NCBI GenBank assembly: GCA_963969345.1
Contig: OZ017768.1
Span: 5,790,718 to 5,854,717, forward strand
Length of the DNA: 64,000 nucleotides
From: Turbatrix aceti
Taxonomy: Eukaryota > Nematoda > Chromadorea > Rhabditida > Panagrolaimidae
Reading direction: 5' to 3'
Below the pieces are notes generated by a model. The model worked only from the letters and a program-made list of their open reading frames with translations. It did not search any database and was not told the DNA's origin. The position numbers and the translations under genes are program-made. Shown here piece after piece: positions 12,197-22,762 of the stretch. Numbering within the stretch: the first letter of the stretch is position 1; every line of letters starts with the position of its first letter.

Positions 12197-14746
12197 TTTG
12201 CATTTTTATAAATATTTATTGTTTCGTTTTTGAGATTCTGCACGGACGGCATTCGGTAGGTAGTAAACTGCGCACTCACTGTAATAATAAAACTGTAAAA
12301 GTACACATGTTCTGAACACTTCGAAGACCAGGTTCCCACGGAGGCTTCGTTCGACGCATTCCCAACCAACCCATAGGTACTTCTTCACCTAATCTTTGTT
12401 TTGTTGGCTCCGACGACACAGACGTGCCGCGCCGTTTATCGCCTTTTCTTGGGGATGTCGTGTGTAAATTTGTTTATTTTCGAAAAATGACAATAACAAC
12501 AGCTGCACAACTTCGTCGAATCTGCAGAGTCGGAAACTTGACGCAGCCCTGTCTCGGTAATCGGACGTCATGAATTTTGTTTTGCGTCATTCATGATGAC
12601 CCGATTCGGCTGTGCCAAGGATTAATAAAACAATGATTGCCCAAGTTGTCATCCATTTTTAGTCAGTAAGATCAGTTTCAGTAAGATATTTTAGTCAAAA
12701 ATAATGTCCGACTATTTTTGGCAACAGTTCTCAAAAATTTTGTTGTTTTTTTTGTTTTCGAAAATAATGATGTCAGAAACAAGAAAAAAACGAGACTGGG
12801 CATAATCTACCGGGGATGCGGTTAAAATGCTCGAGCATACTGTGCTTTTAATCCACCCGGATTATCTTTGAGGTAGAAGTAAAGTTGCATGTTTGCCATT
12901 CTTTCGCATTATCATTTATTCCGGTTTCGACTGACCGATGATAGCGGCAACTTCACGGAACTCCTCCTCGTGACTTTTGTCTTTTTTGTTTCCTTTGGAA
13001 CAGATCTAGCGGCTATATAAGCCCCGCGTCCGCACATGAACCTCTTGTACTTCTGTCTCAATGGCCTCAGAGCTACTCGGAAAACACGTATTCTGCTTCA
13101 AAACACCGCTATTACCGTACATGTGTATTTTAGTGCTTTAATCACAACAACTATTATAAAAGAGTCGGTGGCAAAGTTCTTGCTAGCTTTTTAATGGAAT
13201 ATCTAATCGAGATGTGCCTTTGAGTGTCCCAAAATACAACTGTTGTTTCTGGGAGGTAAATAGTATGTACTATCGTTCTATTTTGGGGCAAAACTGGAAT
13301 AACAATGCACGCTGTTGTTGAAAGTGCCAGGAGTCAAAAACTCTACAGTGTCTTTGATCCTTTCAACATTTTTTGTGTATTCATATTCTTTTGAAACTGT
13401 TTTGGACCCCAACAAACATTTTATAAGTTGTTTGTCGTTGTTTTTTTTTAACATTAGGGGGAGGATTTTTAAATAAAATTCTGTAGTAAACTTAAAAAAT
13501 TTTTGTTCAAGCAGAAAAAGTTGTCAAAAATCATGAAGTACATTTTTTGTTTAAAATAACTAGAGCGTTAGAAAACCGTTTGCTCATGAATAAAAAATGA
13601 TCTACTTCGCCTGAAACAAGCCCAAAAAACCTCTGAACATCATTTGATCTAATAAAATGCTTCCAGGTGAGCTGAATTTTCTGCACTTCACGTAATTTTG
13701 TAAATATTATAACTTTTGGTGCCAAAACGGGTTTACATAATTCGGGCGTTTCCGCTTACGTGCTAGCGCTAGCTTTCAAAAATTAACGAATTTACGGAAT
13801 GCCGGGCGGGCCATCCTGAGAACCGGCGTCGGCATCAACGCATTTTTTTGGTGGACTGACGCAATTACCTTCTAAATGGGGGGTCATCATACATAACCTC
13901 TCATGACTGGCCTGGAGTCCTGGACTACAAAGAGTCATTTAAAGGCCAAGCACCAATTAAGCATTCTTTGGGGTTCTTATACATTAGCTTTTGGTTGCAG
14001 TGTCTGAAACAGGCGACTATAAAAACAAAAATATATCTTTACCACCTTGGTTCTGTGTATGTATTTAAATATTTGGTACTCTCCTTTTTTCTAAATATTT
14101 TGTGTATGTAATTCCAGTGATCGTACCCCGCTTTCATCTGAAAGACGAAAAACAGCTGTTAACGTCAAATAAAATCCTTTGTTTTGTTGGTTTTTTGTTT
14201 CTAAAAGAATTGCTTTATTGCGTCCTAAATTGGATTTCTATGCAAAGACGGATTTGTTCATCGAAAACAGTGAAAAAAACGTCAGCAGAATTCTGATACA
14301 AACAATTGCATTGTTTTTTTTGTGCAACATCACTTACCGTAATTCTTGAGCTTACGTGACCATACCTAGGCAACAAATTACATCAGATGCACGGATTTTG
14401 CAGCGGTTAACACGGAAGCTCATTCTTTATAGAGTAATTTAGGAAAGTGTAGTTTTTTTTGTTATAACTACCTGAATTCCATTTATTTACTTCCGGAACA
14501 AAAAAAGTTACGTTAAGCAGATCTGACTGCCATTCCAAAGATTTTTTTCTGTTTGCCGTCCGTTACGTGTGTCGAAAAACTAATTCGGAACAAATGCAAT
14601 TCGAGTCTTCCCAGAACACCTGAAAAAAGGTAGCACATGTGCAAGCGCGAATATTTATTTATGTACTTTGTCACGCCTCAAATGATTGTATGTACGTATG
14701 CTGTATATGTAGATATTTTTGAGTTCAGTTCCCATCACCAGTCACA
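12197..14746. other. 2.5 kb intergenic stretch between divergent genes
   Basis: AT-rich with no exon I can support. A TATA-like TATATAAG at 13014-13021 within GGCTATATAAGCC is the only promoter-like motif that stands out. It could serve either flanking gene because the sequence is nearly palindromic. Confidence 0.45.
13011..13023. promoter_or_regulatory. TATA-like near-palindrome
   Basis: GGCTATATAAGCC, a near-perfect palindrome containing TATATAAG, followed by GC-rich DNA. It is 0.9 kb from the kinase start and 1.7 kb from the secreted-protein start, so assignment to a gene is guesswork. Confidence 0.25.
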
Positions 14747-15621
14747 ATGGCATCTGTCAGTTCCTGCTGTCCTCCGGCGGCAATGCTGGTCACCGCGCTA
14801 CTCGCATTCAGCAGCCTGGCCCCCGTCACCGCCTCGCCGGTTCTCAATGCCAACGAAGCCGCTGCTGCCGAGGCCGCAGCTCCTTCAACCCAGTGGCTCT
14901 CCAGAACTCGTCAACAAATCATCGACGACCTCCGCCGTTTTAATCTCAGAGCGTAGGTTTTTTTCTTTTTTTTTTACGACCTCGCCTTGAACGGTCCTGG
15001 CGAAAAACATTTTTTCTACTGCGGATGGACTGCGGGGTGCTTTATTGGTGGAAGCGTCGACGACGTCAAGCCCTTCTTATCCTCCTGAGACGCCCCGTGT
15101 TATCCTTTTCCTCGTCCGGAGCGGTTTATAAGGACGCGACAAAGCGCAGAAGCGCCATAGGGGTGTTGTTTTGTACCAACGGGATGATGTTTCTCGTGGC
15201 CGGCTCGCTGGCTCTCGTCTATACGGGGCTAATCGCCTGCATCGTCGCCGCCATTGTCCTTATTCGGTCGGATCGGGGAAACTGATGGTAGGCTAAAAAC
15301 CCTTTCCGCCCCCACAAACCTCAAAAATCCAACATCTCGAAAATAAAAAAAAAAATTTAAATTTTAAAATTTTTCAGAAGCAGGATGACGACGTCGTGGA
15401 AGGCATCCACCCCGCCCGCATCCCCCACGGCGCCTTCCTCGAAGGCCCAGTCGCCCTTCGTCATCGCCGTCGACCCGAAGCACACGCCGGCGAGCGCGAG
15501 CATCAACCAGCTGGCTCGTCAACAGCTTCGGGACTGCGTGTACATCCGCACCGGCTGCGTCAAACTGGATCCCGAAAAGACTTCGTGGTACATGTCGAGT
15601 TTCGATCAATTCCTTAAATAG
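14747..15621 (+). CDS. Small secreted protein with signal peptide
   Basis: Two exons, 14747-14952 and 15378-15621, give 149 residues with an in-frame junction (phase 2). The N-terminus is a clear signal peptide (AAMLVTALLAFSSLAPVTAS). An Ala-rich segment and a helix-like QQIIDDLRRFNLRA stretch follow. The second exon starts Ser/Thr/Pro-rich and then has strong coding bias, with FVIAVDPKHTP, a CVYIRTGC pair (Cys-X6-Cys) and the end SSFDQFLK. A single disulfide loop close to the C-terminus resembles some neuropeptide precursors, but no dibasic-Gly amidation site is present, so no function is assigned. AATAAA follows at 15691-15696. The 425-nt intron contains an open frame for a membrane helix (separate entry). 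Confidence 0.6.
15025..15285 (+). other. Open frame with a transmembrane helix inside the intron of the secreted-protein gene
   Basis: An uninterrupted frame encodes a basic segment and then about 35 hydrophobic residues (FLVAGSLALVYTGLIACIVA...). Codon third positions look coding. It could be an alternative exon: a GTCGGA donor after the codons for VLI would join exon 2 in the same phase as exon 1 does, giving a membrane-anchored form. That donor is weak and no good acceptor is visible upstream, so this remains a candidate. Confidence 0.3.
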
Positions 15622-15690
15622 CTTCGCCCCCACCCCTGCTCTTGAGCCGTATCAGTTTTTTTTGTGACACGATGCCCTTTTTAATCGTCC

Positions 15691-15696
15691 AATAAA
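15691..15696 (+). promoter_or_regulatory. Polyadenylation signal of the secreted-protein gene
   Basis: AATAAA 70 nt after the stop codon at 15619-15621. Confidence 0.65.
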
Positions 15697-15786
15697 ATGT
15701 TTTGCAAGGTAAAAGAAGGGAAAACGGGGTTCGTCTATACAAGCAAAAATCAGTCTGTTCTTTTCGATTATCTCTTCGCAGGAAAG

Positions 15787-16528
15787 TCAGCGGTCGTTTT
15801 CATAGTCGTCATCGTCGTTGTTGTCGTTATCAGATCGGTTTGCCAGCGATTGGTACATGCCGGTCATGGTCGCGGCCAGGGTATGCGCAGAGCCACCCCC
15901 GTGTCCGTGTTCCAGCTGCAACTTGGCGACCTGGGTGGCCAGGGCCTTGACCAGATGAGAGCTCGCGTAGGCACGGGCCGCTTCTAGAAGAATCTCGTCT
16001 TCCGGCACGTCTAAAATTTTTTATAATAGCTTTAAAGCATGCTAAAAGCCAATAAAACCATCCAGAAAGTTTACCATCCGGAAAGAAAAACCTCGCATCC
16101 CGAAAAGCAGATACAACATCCGCGCTGACGTACAACGGCGGCACTTCGCCTTTTCTGGAAAGATTACACTTTTTGTGTGCTACAGAAAACGATAATCAGG
16201 CTAAACCCTACTTGATGGCCAAATCGTTGTACTCTGCAGCGAGTTGTGAAAGGCAAGATAAACCATTCGCGCGGCGCAGCAAAAATAGCACACAAACGCC
16301 ATCTGCGAATCTGGCGCCCAAAGTGTCCGCATCTGTGAGGAGCCACTCGTATACAGTCTTGCGCGACAGACGGGTCTTCTTCATGCGTCGGATGGCGACG
16401 CGGAGTGACATGAGGTCGTCGATGAAGTCATCGAGGCCGGCAAAACGGGGCGTCGCGACGCAGACGAGGGTCACGCTGCAGTCCGAGCATTCGTGATTCA
16501 CCGACGGGTCGAAGCGCTGCCTGAACAT
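15787..16528 (-). CDS. Hypothetical protein, 206 aa
   Basis: Three exons on the minus strand, 16528-16212, 16154-16075 and 16010-15787, join in frame (phases 2 and 1). The ATG lies 35 nt after a TTTTTTCTCAG acceptor, consistent with leader splicing. The sequence is alpha-helical in character: a Cys-rich start (HECSDCSVTLVCV), a basic helix (RRMKKTRLSRKTVYEWLL), an EVPPLYVSADVVSAFRDARF segment, then an Ala-rich helix and an acidic Asn/Asp-rich C-terminus. There is no signal peptide or membrane segment. I do not recognise the family; strong codon bias and clean splice sites argue that it is real. Confidence 0.7.
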
Positions 16529-17176
16529 GACAGACAGGACCAGAGATGAAAAGCTACAGCAACTGAGAAAAAAGTTTGCCAAGGCAAGTGCCGCCCGTTG
16601 ACGTGCATGCTTGATTGCGCATCGCTGATTGCAGCCCCCTCAAAACAACCAACTTTGGCGACGTTTGAAGGCGTAAAACTTTGAACTTTACTATTATACT
16701 TTTTTTTTGGGCGAGCCAATCTGTCATTTTTCTCGCGCAAAGATCACACTGAAGTACGATTTCGCATGACCCTGATCAAGAGTACACACACTGTGCGCTG
16801 AACCTGGCTGGCCTTTAGACGAAAAAACTGGCTGCAAGAGCACCAGGAGGACGTTGAACGTCGTTATCAGCACGTTATCACGGCCAGCTTACGTGCGGTG
16901 TGTATTTATATCGATCCCGACGACAATGTCTCTTCTTTGCTGCGACCAGGTGACCACAGAGTCACCGAGCTTGCCGGTCGCCTCCTCCCAGGAGAGCAAC
17001 TGCAGCCGACTGACTCCCTCTTGAATTGAATATCCGGCCGTTTGGTGTGGTGTGCGTGCGAGTGTTTGTGTGTGCGTGCGTGCCCTGAAGACATGTGCGC
17101 GTGCGTGTCGAGTCGAGTCGAGTCGGTGCCTGCTGGGCTGTTTTTTGCTCGCTCGTGAGGCGTCCGTGCAGCAGCC

Positions 17177-18490
17177 ATGCTCCCGAGGCTGCTTGCACGA
17201 AGACTCCGACTCCATGCCGATGCCTCCGGTTTGGGGCGTCGGCCCTTTCCCCGACCCCAGATGCCCGTCATGATCTCCTCCGTCAGGCGCATCACCCGTC
17301 TCCGCCGGCTCAAGCGCATGTTCGTCGATCGCGACCTCGCAGGCGGTCTGGTCTTCTTCGTGAGCCAGACGACCGCGGCCGATGAAGCCTCGTTCGAGGC
17401 CGCGGTCTGCGCTTCGTCGCAGCTTGACTCGACCATCTTTCACGTCGGACTCATGATCAATTCGGAAGAGATCGTTCACGCGACTCCGAGCCGCGGAGTG
17501 CAGCGCGAGAGTCTCGTCGGCGCGATCGAAGACATCCAGCCAGCCGCCGTTGAGTTTTACTCCATGGGCCTCGAGGAGCGCCGAAAGCTCAAAGCCATCG
17601 ACTTCGCGCTTAAGGAAATCGGCGCAGGGTACAACGACATATTTTCGTCCAACATGCGCGATTCGACGGGTCGCCGCGCTTTTTACTGCTGCCAGCTCGT
17701 CGGCGAAGCCTACGGCAGAGCAACTTTCAACCCGCATACGCTCAATTTTCTTGGCGATGACGGTGAGATCCTGCCTTACTGGATCCAGTACTACGCCGAG
17801 CGGGGAATCGAAGTGCCGCAGGGCGGTCCTGGCACACACCCGTCTGTTTTGAGAGCTTCGCCGGTGGCAAGATTCCGCGCGAGACACGAAATCAGTCTGA
17901 AAGGCTTCTCAGTCCCGAAAAACTTCCTAGACGGCCTTCATTTTATCAGCGGAAACCGACAGAATCTCCTGCCCGGGCGAGAGCATTTTAACGTCCACGA
18001 ACCGAGAACTGGTAAGTATAATAAATACATATTTATGTAATGTAAAAAACGAGGAACACTTTGTGCAGAGTGGACTGTTCCCAAAGCGAAAGAAAACTTT
18101 TTGACTGTTCAAAAAGTTTTCGATGTTCTGTTTCGAAATCATTGCGCGTTTTTTTCAGGTCAGCTCGTTGCAACGGTGGACGAAGCTTTGGATGAAGAAG
18201 TGGACATAGCTGTGGACTATGCTACGCCTGTTCAGCGTGAATGGGAGACGCAGTGCCACGAAAAAAAAGACACCGTGTTGAAAAAAGCTGCGTCTCTTAT
18301 TCGCGAACAGGTCGAGACCCTTGCTACCTGGGAATCTCGAACGACAGGTCAACCGAAGGCAGTGTCGAAAAAACAAATCTTTCTCGCTGCCGATATTTTC
18401 GATTTTTACAGTTGTAAGTTGAATTTTTTTGTTGTTTACGGTTTCAGGGGACAAAAAAACGATATAGGGTCCAAAAAAGACAAAAAATAG
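17177..18490 (+). CDS. Permuted papain-like (YiiX / NlpC-P60 type) cysteine hydrolase
   Basis: Exon 1, 17177-18011, joins exon 2, 18159-18490, in phase 1, giving 388 residues. FHVGLMINSEEIVHATP puts the catalytic-type His at 89, and AFYCCQLVGEAYGR puts the Cys at 171 (or 172). His before Cys is the circularly permuted order of the YiiX/YebB-like branch of the NlpC/P60 superfamily, whose members are thiol amidases or acyl hydrolases. The motif match is strong; the substrate is unknown. The N-terminus is Arg-rich and could be an organelle signal; the second Met at 31 is an alternative start. Exon 2 encodes a charged helical tail. A 34-nt potential intron at 18414-18447 is probably too short to be used. 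The hydrolase domain is carried by one long GC-rich exon, and the family is mostly bacterial, which raises the question of transfer. Confidence 0.75.
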
Positions 18491-18630
18491 AAACCACAGA
18501 CTTTTTGAGTTTTCTTGGTAACGATTTATTATTTTCTTACAAAATCGAAATTCTTTACGTCGAGATGATGCGCATGGGTGATTTGATTGATGTGGCAGGG
18601 TGGGTGGGTGTAAAATAAGCGTCATGAGTG

Positions 18631-18958
18631 TTACCATCCACCGCGGCCTCCTCCACGGCCGCCACCGCCACCGCCACCGCGTCCGCCTCCAGGGCCCCCG
18701 CGTCCGCCACCAGGGCCTCCGCGTCCGCCTCCGAAGCCTCCAGGTCCACATCCAGGACCTCCGGGGCCACCGGGGCCGCCACCCCAGTTCTGCCCTCCGC
18801 CGCCCCAGTTTTGTTGCGGCGGTTGTGAGAATCCAGGATTCTGGTTAGCGTTTCTCCTGCGTCTGAAGCACTGAAAAGGACCAAAAGTCAGTTAGTTTTA
18901 CTATTTACTACAACAGATTCAATTTCGTAAAAAAACTCACGCTGCAACACAGTCCCAT
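18631..18958 (-). CDS. Predicted myristoylated/palmitoylated Gly-Arg-rich protein, 85 aa
   Basis: Two exons on the minus strand, 18958-18941 and 18870-18631, join in phase 0 with good GTGAGT and TTTTCAG sites. The product starts MGLCCSCFRRRR: Gly2 with Ser6 fits the N-myristoylation consensus, Cys4, 5 and 7 could be palmitoylated, and four arginines follow. After QQNWGGGGQNWGGGP the rest is Gly-rich with GGGRGGPGG repeats, reminiscent of RGG-box or GGR antimicrobial-like tails. Such a protein should sit on the inner face of a membrane and might bind RNA or anionic partners; that role is inference. A CATAAAA box lies about 60 nt upstream, and AATAAA (18530-18525) follows the stop by about 100 nt. 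The first exon is only six codons, easily missed by automated annotation. Confidence 0.65.
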
Positions 18959-19017
18959 GATTGTCTGTTGTCGAGTTGGGTTTTGAGTCCAATGGCTGTT
19001 GCTGCGTTTTTACCTGG

Positions 19018-19024
19018 CTTTTAT
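19018..19024 (-). promoter_or_regulatory. TATA-like box of the acylated Gly/Arg-rich gene
   Basis: CATAAAA on the minus strand, 60 nt upstream of the ATG at 18958. Confidence 0.4.
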
Positions 19025-19945
19025 GCACCCTCACGCTTGCTTCAAAGGGGTCCGGACTGTTGGAGTTTCGCCACCCTTAGGTAAACATCCTGTTTGTGTA
19101 TGTGTGTCTCGCGTAGTCAAAAAATCAAAAAAAATATTGTTGTGTTGTCACCTACGTGAGGATGGCTGACTTGGAGATTAAGTAGGTACTATGTATACGT
19201 TCTTGAGGAAACTTTTTTTCTTGTCTACATAGAAAAACAATTTGTAGCTTGTTCAATGATTCAGGAATTGTTGATTGATTTAAAAAAACGTGATTTTGTA
19301 GTCAAAAATGAGTTTCTGATGATTTCAAAAGCAGGGTTCCAATATTTTGAACTTGATCATGGAGAGGTGATGTCAGGGGTTCTATGATGATGGCGACTTT
19401 GTCATCGATTGTATGATGACGACAAAAACATGTGTTATCTACCCGGATAGTGACGCAACCATCCGATGACACACAACCTTAGTTCCTGTATTTTTTGTAA
19501 ATATCTGTGAACCAAATTTGAAAATTCACGTCACTTGGAGGAGTTTGCATTATTATTTATTTTTTCTCTTGTCCTAATGTCAACACTGGCCGCTAGCTAT
19601 TTCATTGTGTTTTGACGCTGATGTATACATGCACCGGAAGGATCTACGATTGTTCTTGTTTCTGTTGTCTCCTGTTTTTTATTCACTCCACAACGTGAAA
19701 CATAGTATTTTATTTTACATGCGTTAGATAGGATAATACATCGATGGCGAAAGAACCGATCCCAAAAGACGACTGAAAGGAAACCAAATCTAAATACTTA
19801 CAATCATACAATAATCGATGCTTTGTTTTGTGACTCGAAAACCATGGGATGACAACAATACTGTGCAGTGGTCTTTGGGGAGCGGTTCAGGGGCCATGAA
19901 GCAACTTTTGTTGGTTAACGAGAAGTTAAAAACATTTTAAAAGTC
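19025..19945. other. Intergenic stretch before the dehydrogenase array
   Basis: AT-rich, no exon or recognisable element seen. It separates the Gly/Arg-rich gene from the 3' end of the first dehydrogenase gene. Confidence 0.45.
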
Positions 19946-20904
19946 TTAAAAAGCTGCAGGAGCATAGGTGAGCAGACCGCCGTCAACGACCCAGACTGAG
20001 CCCGTCGTATACGTGTTCGTTGGATCGGCCAGAAGCAAGATGACCGGTGTCAGCTCGTCGACATCTCCCGCGCGATGCAGGGGAACGACTTTTTCGTAGA
20101 AGTCGTGCTCCTGAAATCGCAGATTTTTCATTTTTGAAGGGAGGGTGTCATCGCTGGCTTACAATTTTCTGCAGATGATTCTGCGTGGCTTCTGGGAGCG
20201 CCGCTTGCGCGCGGGTTGAAATGTTTGTGTGGAACGCGCCGGGATTGATACTGTTGATGCGGACGCCGTCAGCTGCGAACTTGGGAGCTCGGGTTTTTGT
20301 GAGCATGTCCAGGGCGGCTTTTGACATGCCGTACACCACTGAGTAGTCACCGGACGCCTGAATAGATGTTTTTAGGCTTTCTGGGGTGTGGGTGAAGCAA
20401 CTTACCACGGCACGGAAGGCTGCCACGCTGGAGACGTTGACGATGTTGCCCTTGGTTTTGACGAGGTGAGGATAAGCTAGATCGATGAGTTGCAATGGTC
20501 TGAAGACGTTGACAATCATTTCGGACCGAAAAAAGAGCAACTTACGCTCGAACATTGATCGAAAAGACCACGTCAAAATTCTCGACGCTATCAGGACGCA
20601 GACCAGGCTGATAAACAATGCCGGCGTTGTTGACGACGACGTCCAGGCGACCAAACTTGGCAATCGTCTCGTTGACCAGCTTCTCGATAGTCTCTTTTTC
20701 TTGGATGAGACCGGGCACAACTAGGAACCGCGATTCAGGAACACCCGCTTCTTCCAACTTCTTTTTGGTAGCTTCCAGACGCTCGGGTGAGCTGCCGTGG
20801 ACGACGACCGAAGCGCCTTCCTTGGCAAAGCCCAGCAGCGCGCCTTGACCGATGCCGGATGAGGAGCCTGTCACAATGACAACGCGACCGTCGAAGCGAC
20901 CCAT
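19946..20904 (-). CDS. Short-chain dehydrogenase/reductase, tandem copy A (270 aa)
   Basis: Four exons on the minus strand: 20904-20546, 20499-20406, 20357-20163 and 20110-19946. It is a classical SDR: the nucleotide-binding TGSSSGIG is at 12-19, NNAG at 92-95, the catalytic serine in NVSS at about 143-144, and YGMSK gives Tyr160 and Lys164. PG follows in INPGAF. Length matches the family (about 250-270). It should be a soluble NAD(P)H-dependent oxidoreductase; the substrate cannot be told. It is the most diverged of three head-to-tail paralogues. A TATA box and an ACTGATAA motif lie just upstream (separate entry). Confidence 0.95.
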
Positions 20905-20954
20905 TCCGACGTGTATGTATGTAAATAGTATCTTTACTCCACCTTAGAAGAGCA

Positions 20955-21004
20955 TTTTATACAGTCCGTAGACACAATGCCTGCCTGGCTTCGACTTTAT
21001 CAGT
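20955..21004 (-). promoter_or_regulatory. TATA box and GATA-type site of dehydrogenase copy A
   Basis: On the minus strand TATAAAA (20961-20955) lies about 55 nt upstream of the ATG. ACTGATAA (21004-20997) lies about 40 nt further upstream. In nematodes TGATAA is the binding site of intestinal GATA factors; assignment here is by motif only. Confidence 0.5.
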
Positions 21005-21104
21005 TTTATCGGGAATTTTGGCTTATAAGCCGGATCGTGCTACGCAACTTTCTTGATAACGCCACGCCGTTAACAATGCTGCTTAATTTTGATTTTTGAT
21101 TGCG

Positions 21105-22077
21105 TTAGAAAGCTTTTGGAGCATTGGTGAGCAAGCCGCCGTCCACTACCCACGAAGATCCGGTTGTGTACGTGTTTGTAGGATCTGCCAAGAGCAAGAT
21201 TACGGGGGTCAGTTCAGAGCAGTTGCCGATGCGACCGATTGGAACGTTTTCTTCCAGCCACTTGTTTCGCTGCAATAATATTATAATCAGATTATTTTGG
21301 ATTTATTGGTTTTGCCTACATTTTCTTCTAGATTAATCTGAACTTCTTGAGGAAGCGCCTTTCGCCTTTCAACTCCAATATTGGTCTCGAACGGTCCGGG
21401 ATTAACGCTGTTGATGCGGACACCGTCGGCTGCGAACTTGGGTGCTCGAGTCTTGGTGAGCATGTCCAGGGCGGCTTTTGACATGCCGTAGACTGTGACG
21501 AAGTCGGCGTTTGCCTGAATTGGTTTTGGGGGAAAATTGGGCCGTTTTAGACGGGGTGTAGACGAATCGGCTTACCACAGCACGAAACGCTGTTACGCTA
21601 GAGACATTGACGATGTTTCCTTTGGTTTTGACGAGGTGTGGGTAGGCCATGTCGATGAGTTGGAATGGCCTGAAATTATCCTATCTGATAAAACGTGTGT
21701 TTGACCCTTAAAACTCACGCTCGAAGATTAACCGCAAATACGTAGTCAAAGTTTTCAACGCTGTCCGCCCGTATGCCAGACTTTGCCCCGACGCCGGCGT
21801 TGTTGACGAGAACGTCCAGCTGACCAAACTTGGCGATGGTTTCGTTGATGAGCTTCTCAATAGTTTCTCGCTCCTGGATGAGGCCTCGGATGACGAGATA
21901 CTTTGATTCCGGCACCCCCGCCTGCCGAAGAAGATCCACGGTGGCGGCAATGCGGTCTTCGTTGTTGCCATGTACGACCACGGAGGCGCCTTCTTTGGCA
22001 AAGCCGAGCAGCGCACTCTGACCGATACCTGATGATGATCCCGTGACGATCACAACTCGACCTTCGAAGCGCCCCAT
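21105..22077 (-). CDS. Short-chain dehydrogenase/reductase, tandem copy B (270 aa)
   Basis: Four exons on the minus strand: 22077-21719, 21669-21576, 21514-21320 and 21269-21105. Exon lengths (359, 94, 195, 165) are identical to those of copy A, so all three intron positions are conserved. TGSSSGIG, NNAG, NVSS and YGMSK are all present, so the enzyme should be active. The first exon differs from copy C at only about eight of 120 residues, showing a recent duplication. The C-terminus ends PKAF. Confidence 0.95.
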
Positions 22078-22116
22078 TTTTTACACAAATGACGTTTACT
22101 CTACTGCAATAGCAAT

Positions 22117-22123
22117 TTTTATA
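22117..22123 (-). promoter_or_regulatory. TATA box of dehydrogenase copy B
   Basis: TATAAAA on the minus strand, 40 nt upstream of the ATG. Confidence 0.45.
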
Positions 22124-22184
22124 CAGTTTATAGACACAAAACTTCGACTCTATCCAGAGTTGTTCGATGCTCACCAAATTGCTC

Positions 22185-22680
22185 CTGCTCACTGCTCGCT
22201 CCTGCTCAGCTCACGAGCGCGAGCGGAGCGAGCGCGAAAAATTGGAGTGCTCAATGAGCATGAGCAGAGCGAGCACGAAAAATTGGAGTGCTCAAAGAGC
22301 GCGAGCAGAGCGAGCGCGATAAATTTTCAAATGAGCACTGCTCACTACAAATTCAGTGCTACAAATACTAAAATACTGGTAGTTTCGATCAAAAACACGA
22401 TGTTGGGGGTATCTCCAAGCAATATGCGGTCTTTCTTTTAGAAAAGGACTGAATTTGTGACTCAAAATTCACTTTTCTTGTGTGAGCCATTTTCGCTCAT
22501 TGCTCGCTCCTGCTCGACTCACGAGCGTGAGCAGAGCAAGAGCAGAGGATCTGAGAATAAAAGAGCGCGAGCGGAGCGAGCGCGAAAATTTTAGGAACTC
22601 AAAGAGCATGAGCAGAGCGAGCACGGAAAATTGAATTGCTCAAAGAGCGCGAGCAGAGCGAGCACTGAAAATTGTCGAAT
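22185..22680. repeat. GAGCGAGC-type minisatellite between dehydrogenase copies B and C
   Basis: Two blocks (about 22185-22340 and 22490-22680) of a unit of roughly 40 nt. The unit contains GAGCGCGAGCAGAGCGAGCGC and then AAAATTGGAGTGCTCAA-like spacer. The GAGC and GCTC words occur in both orientations, so each block can fold on itself. It lies in the spacer between recently duplicated genes. Confidence 0.8.
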
Positions 22681-22762
22681 TGAACAACTCTGACTCTATC
22701 AATATTATTGGGGTCAGAGCTCATGTTTGATAACGCTGACAACGCTTAATTTTGATTTTTGC

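Noticed and set aside
16889..17887. 332-codon minus-strand frame
   Set aside because: Antisense shadow of the YiiX-like hydrolase exon.
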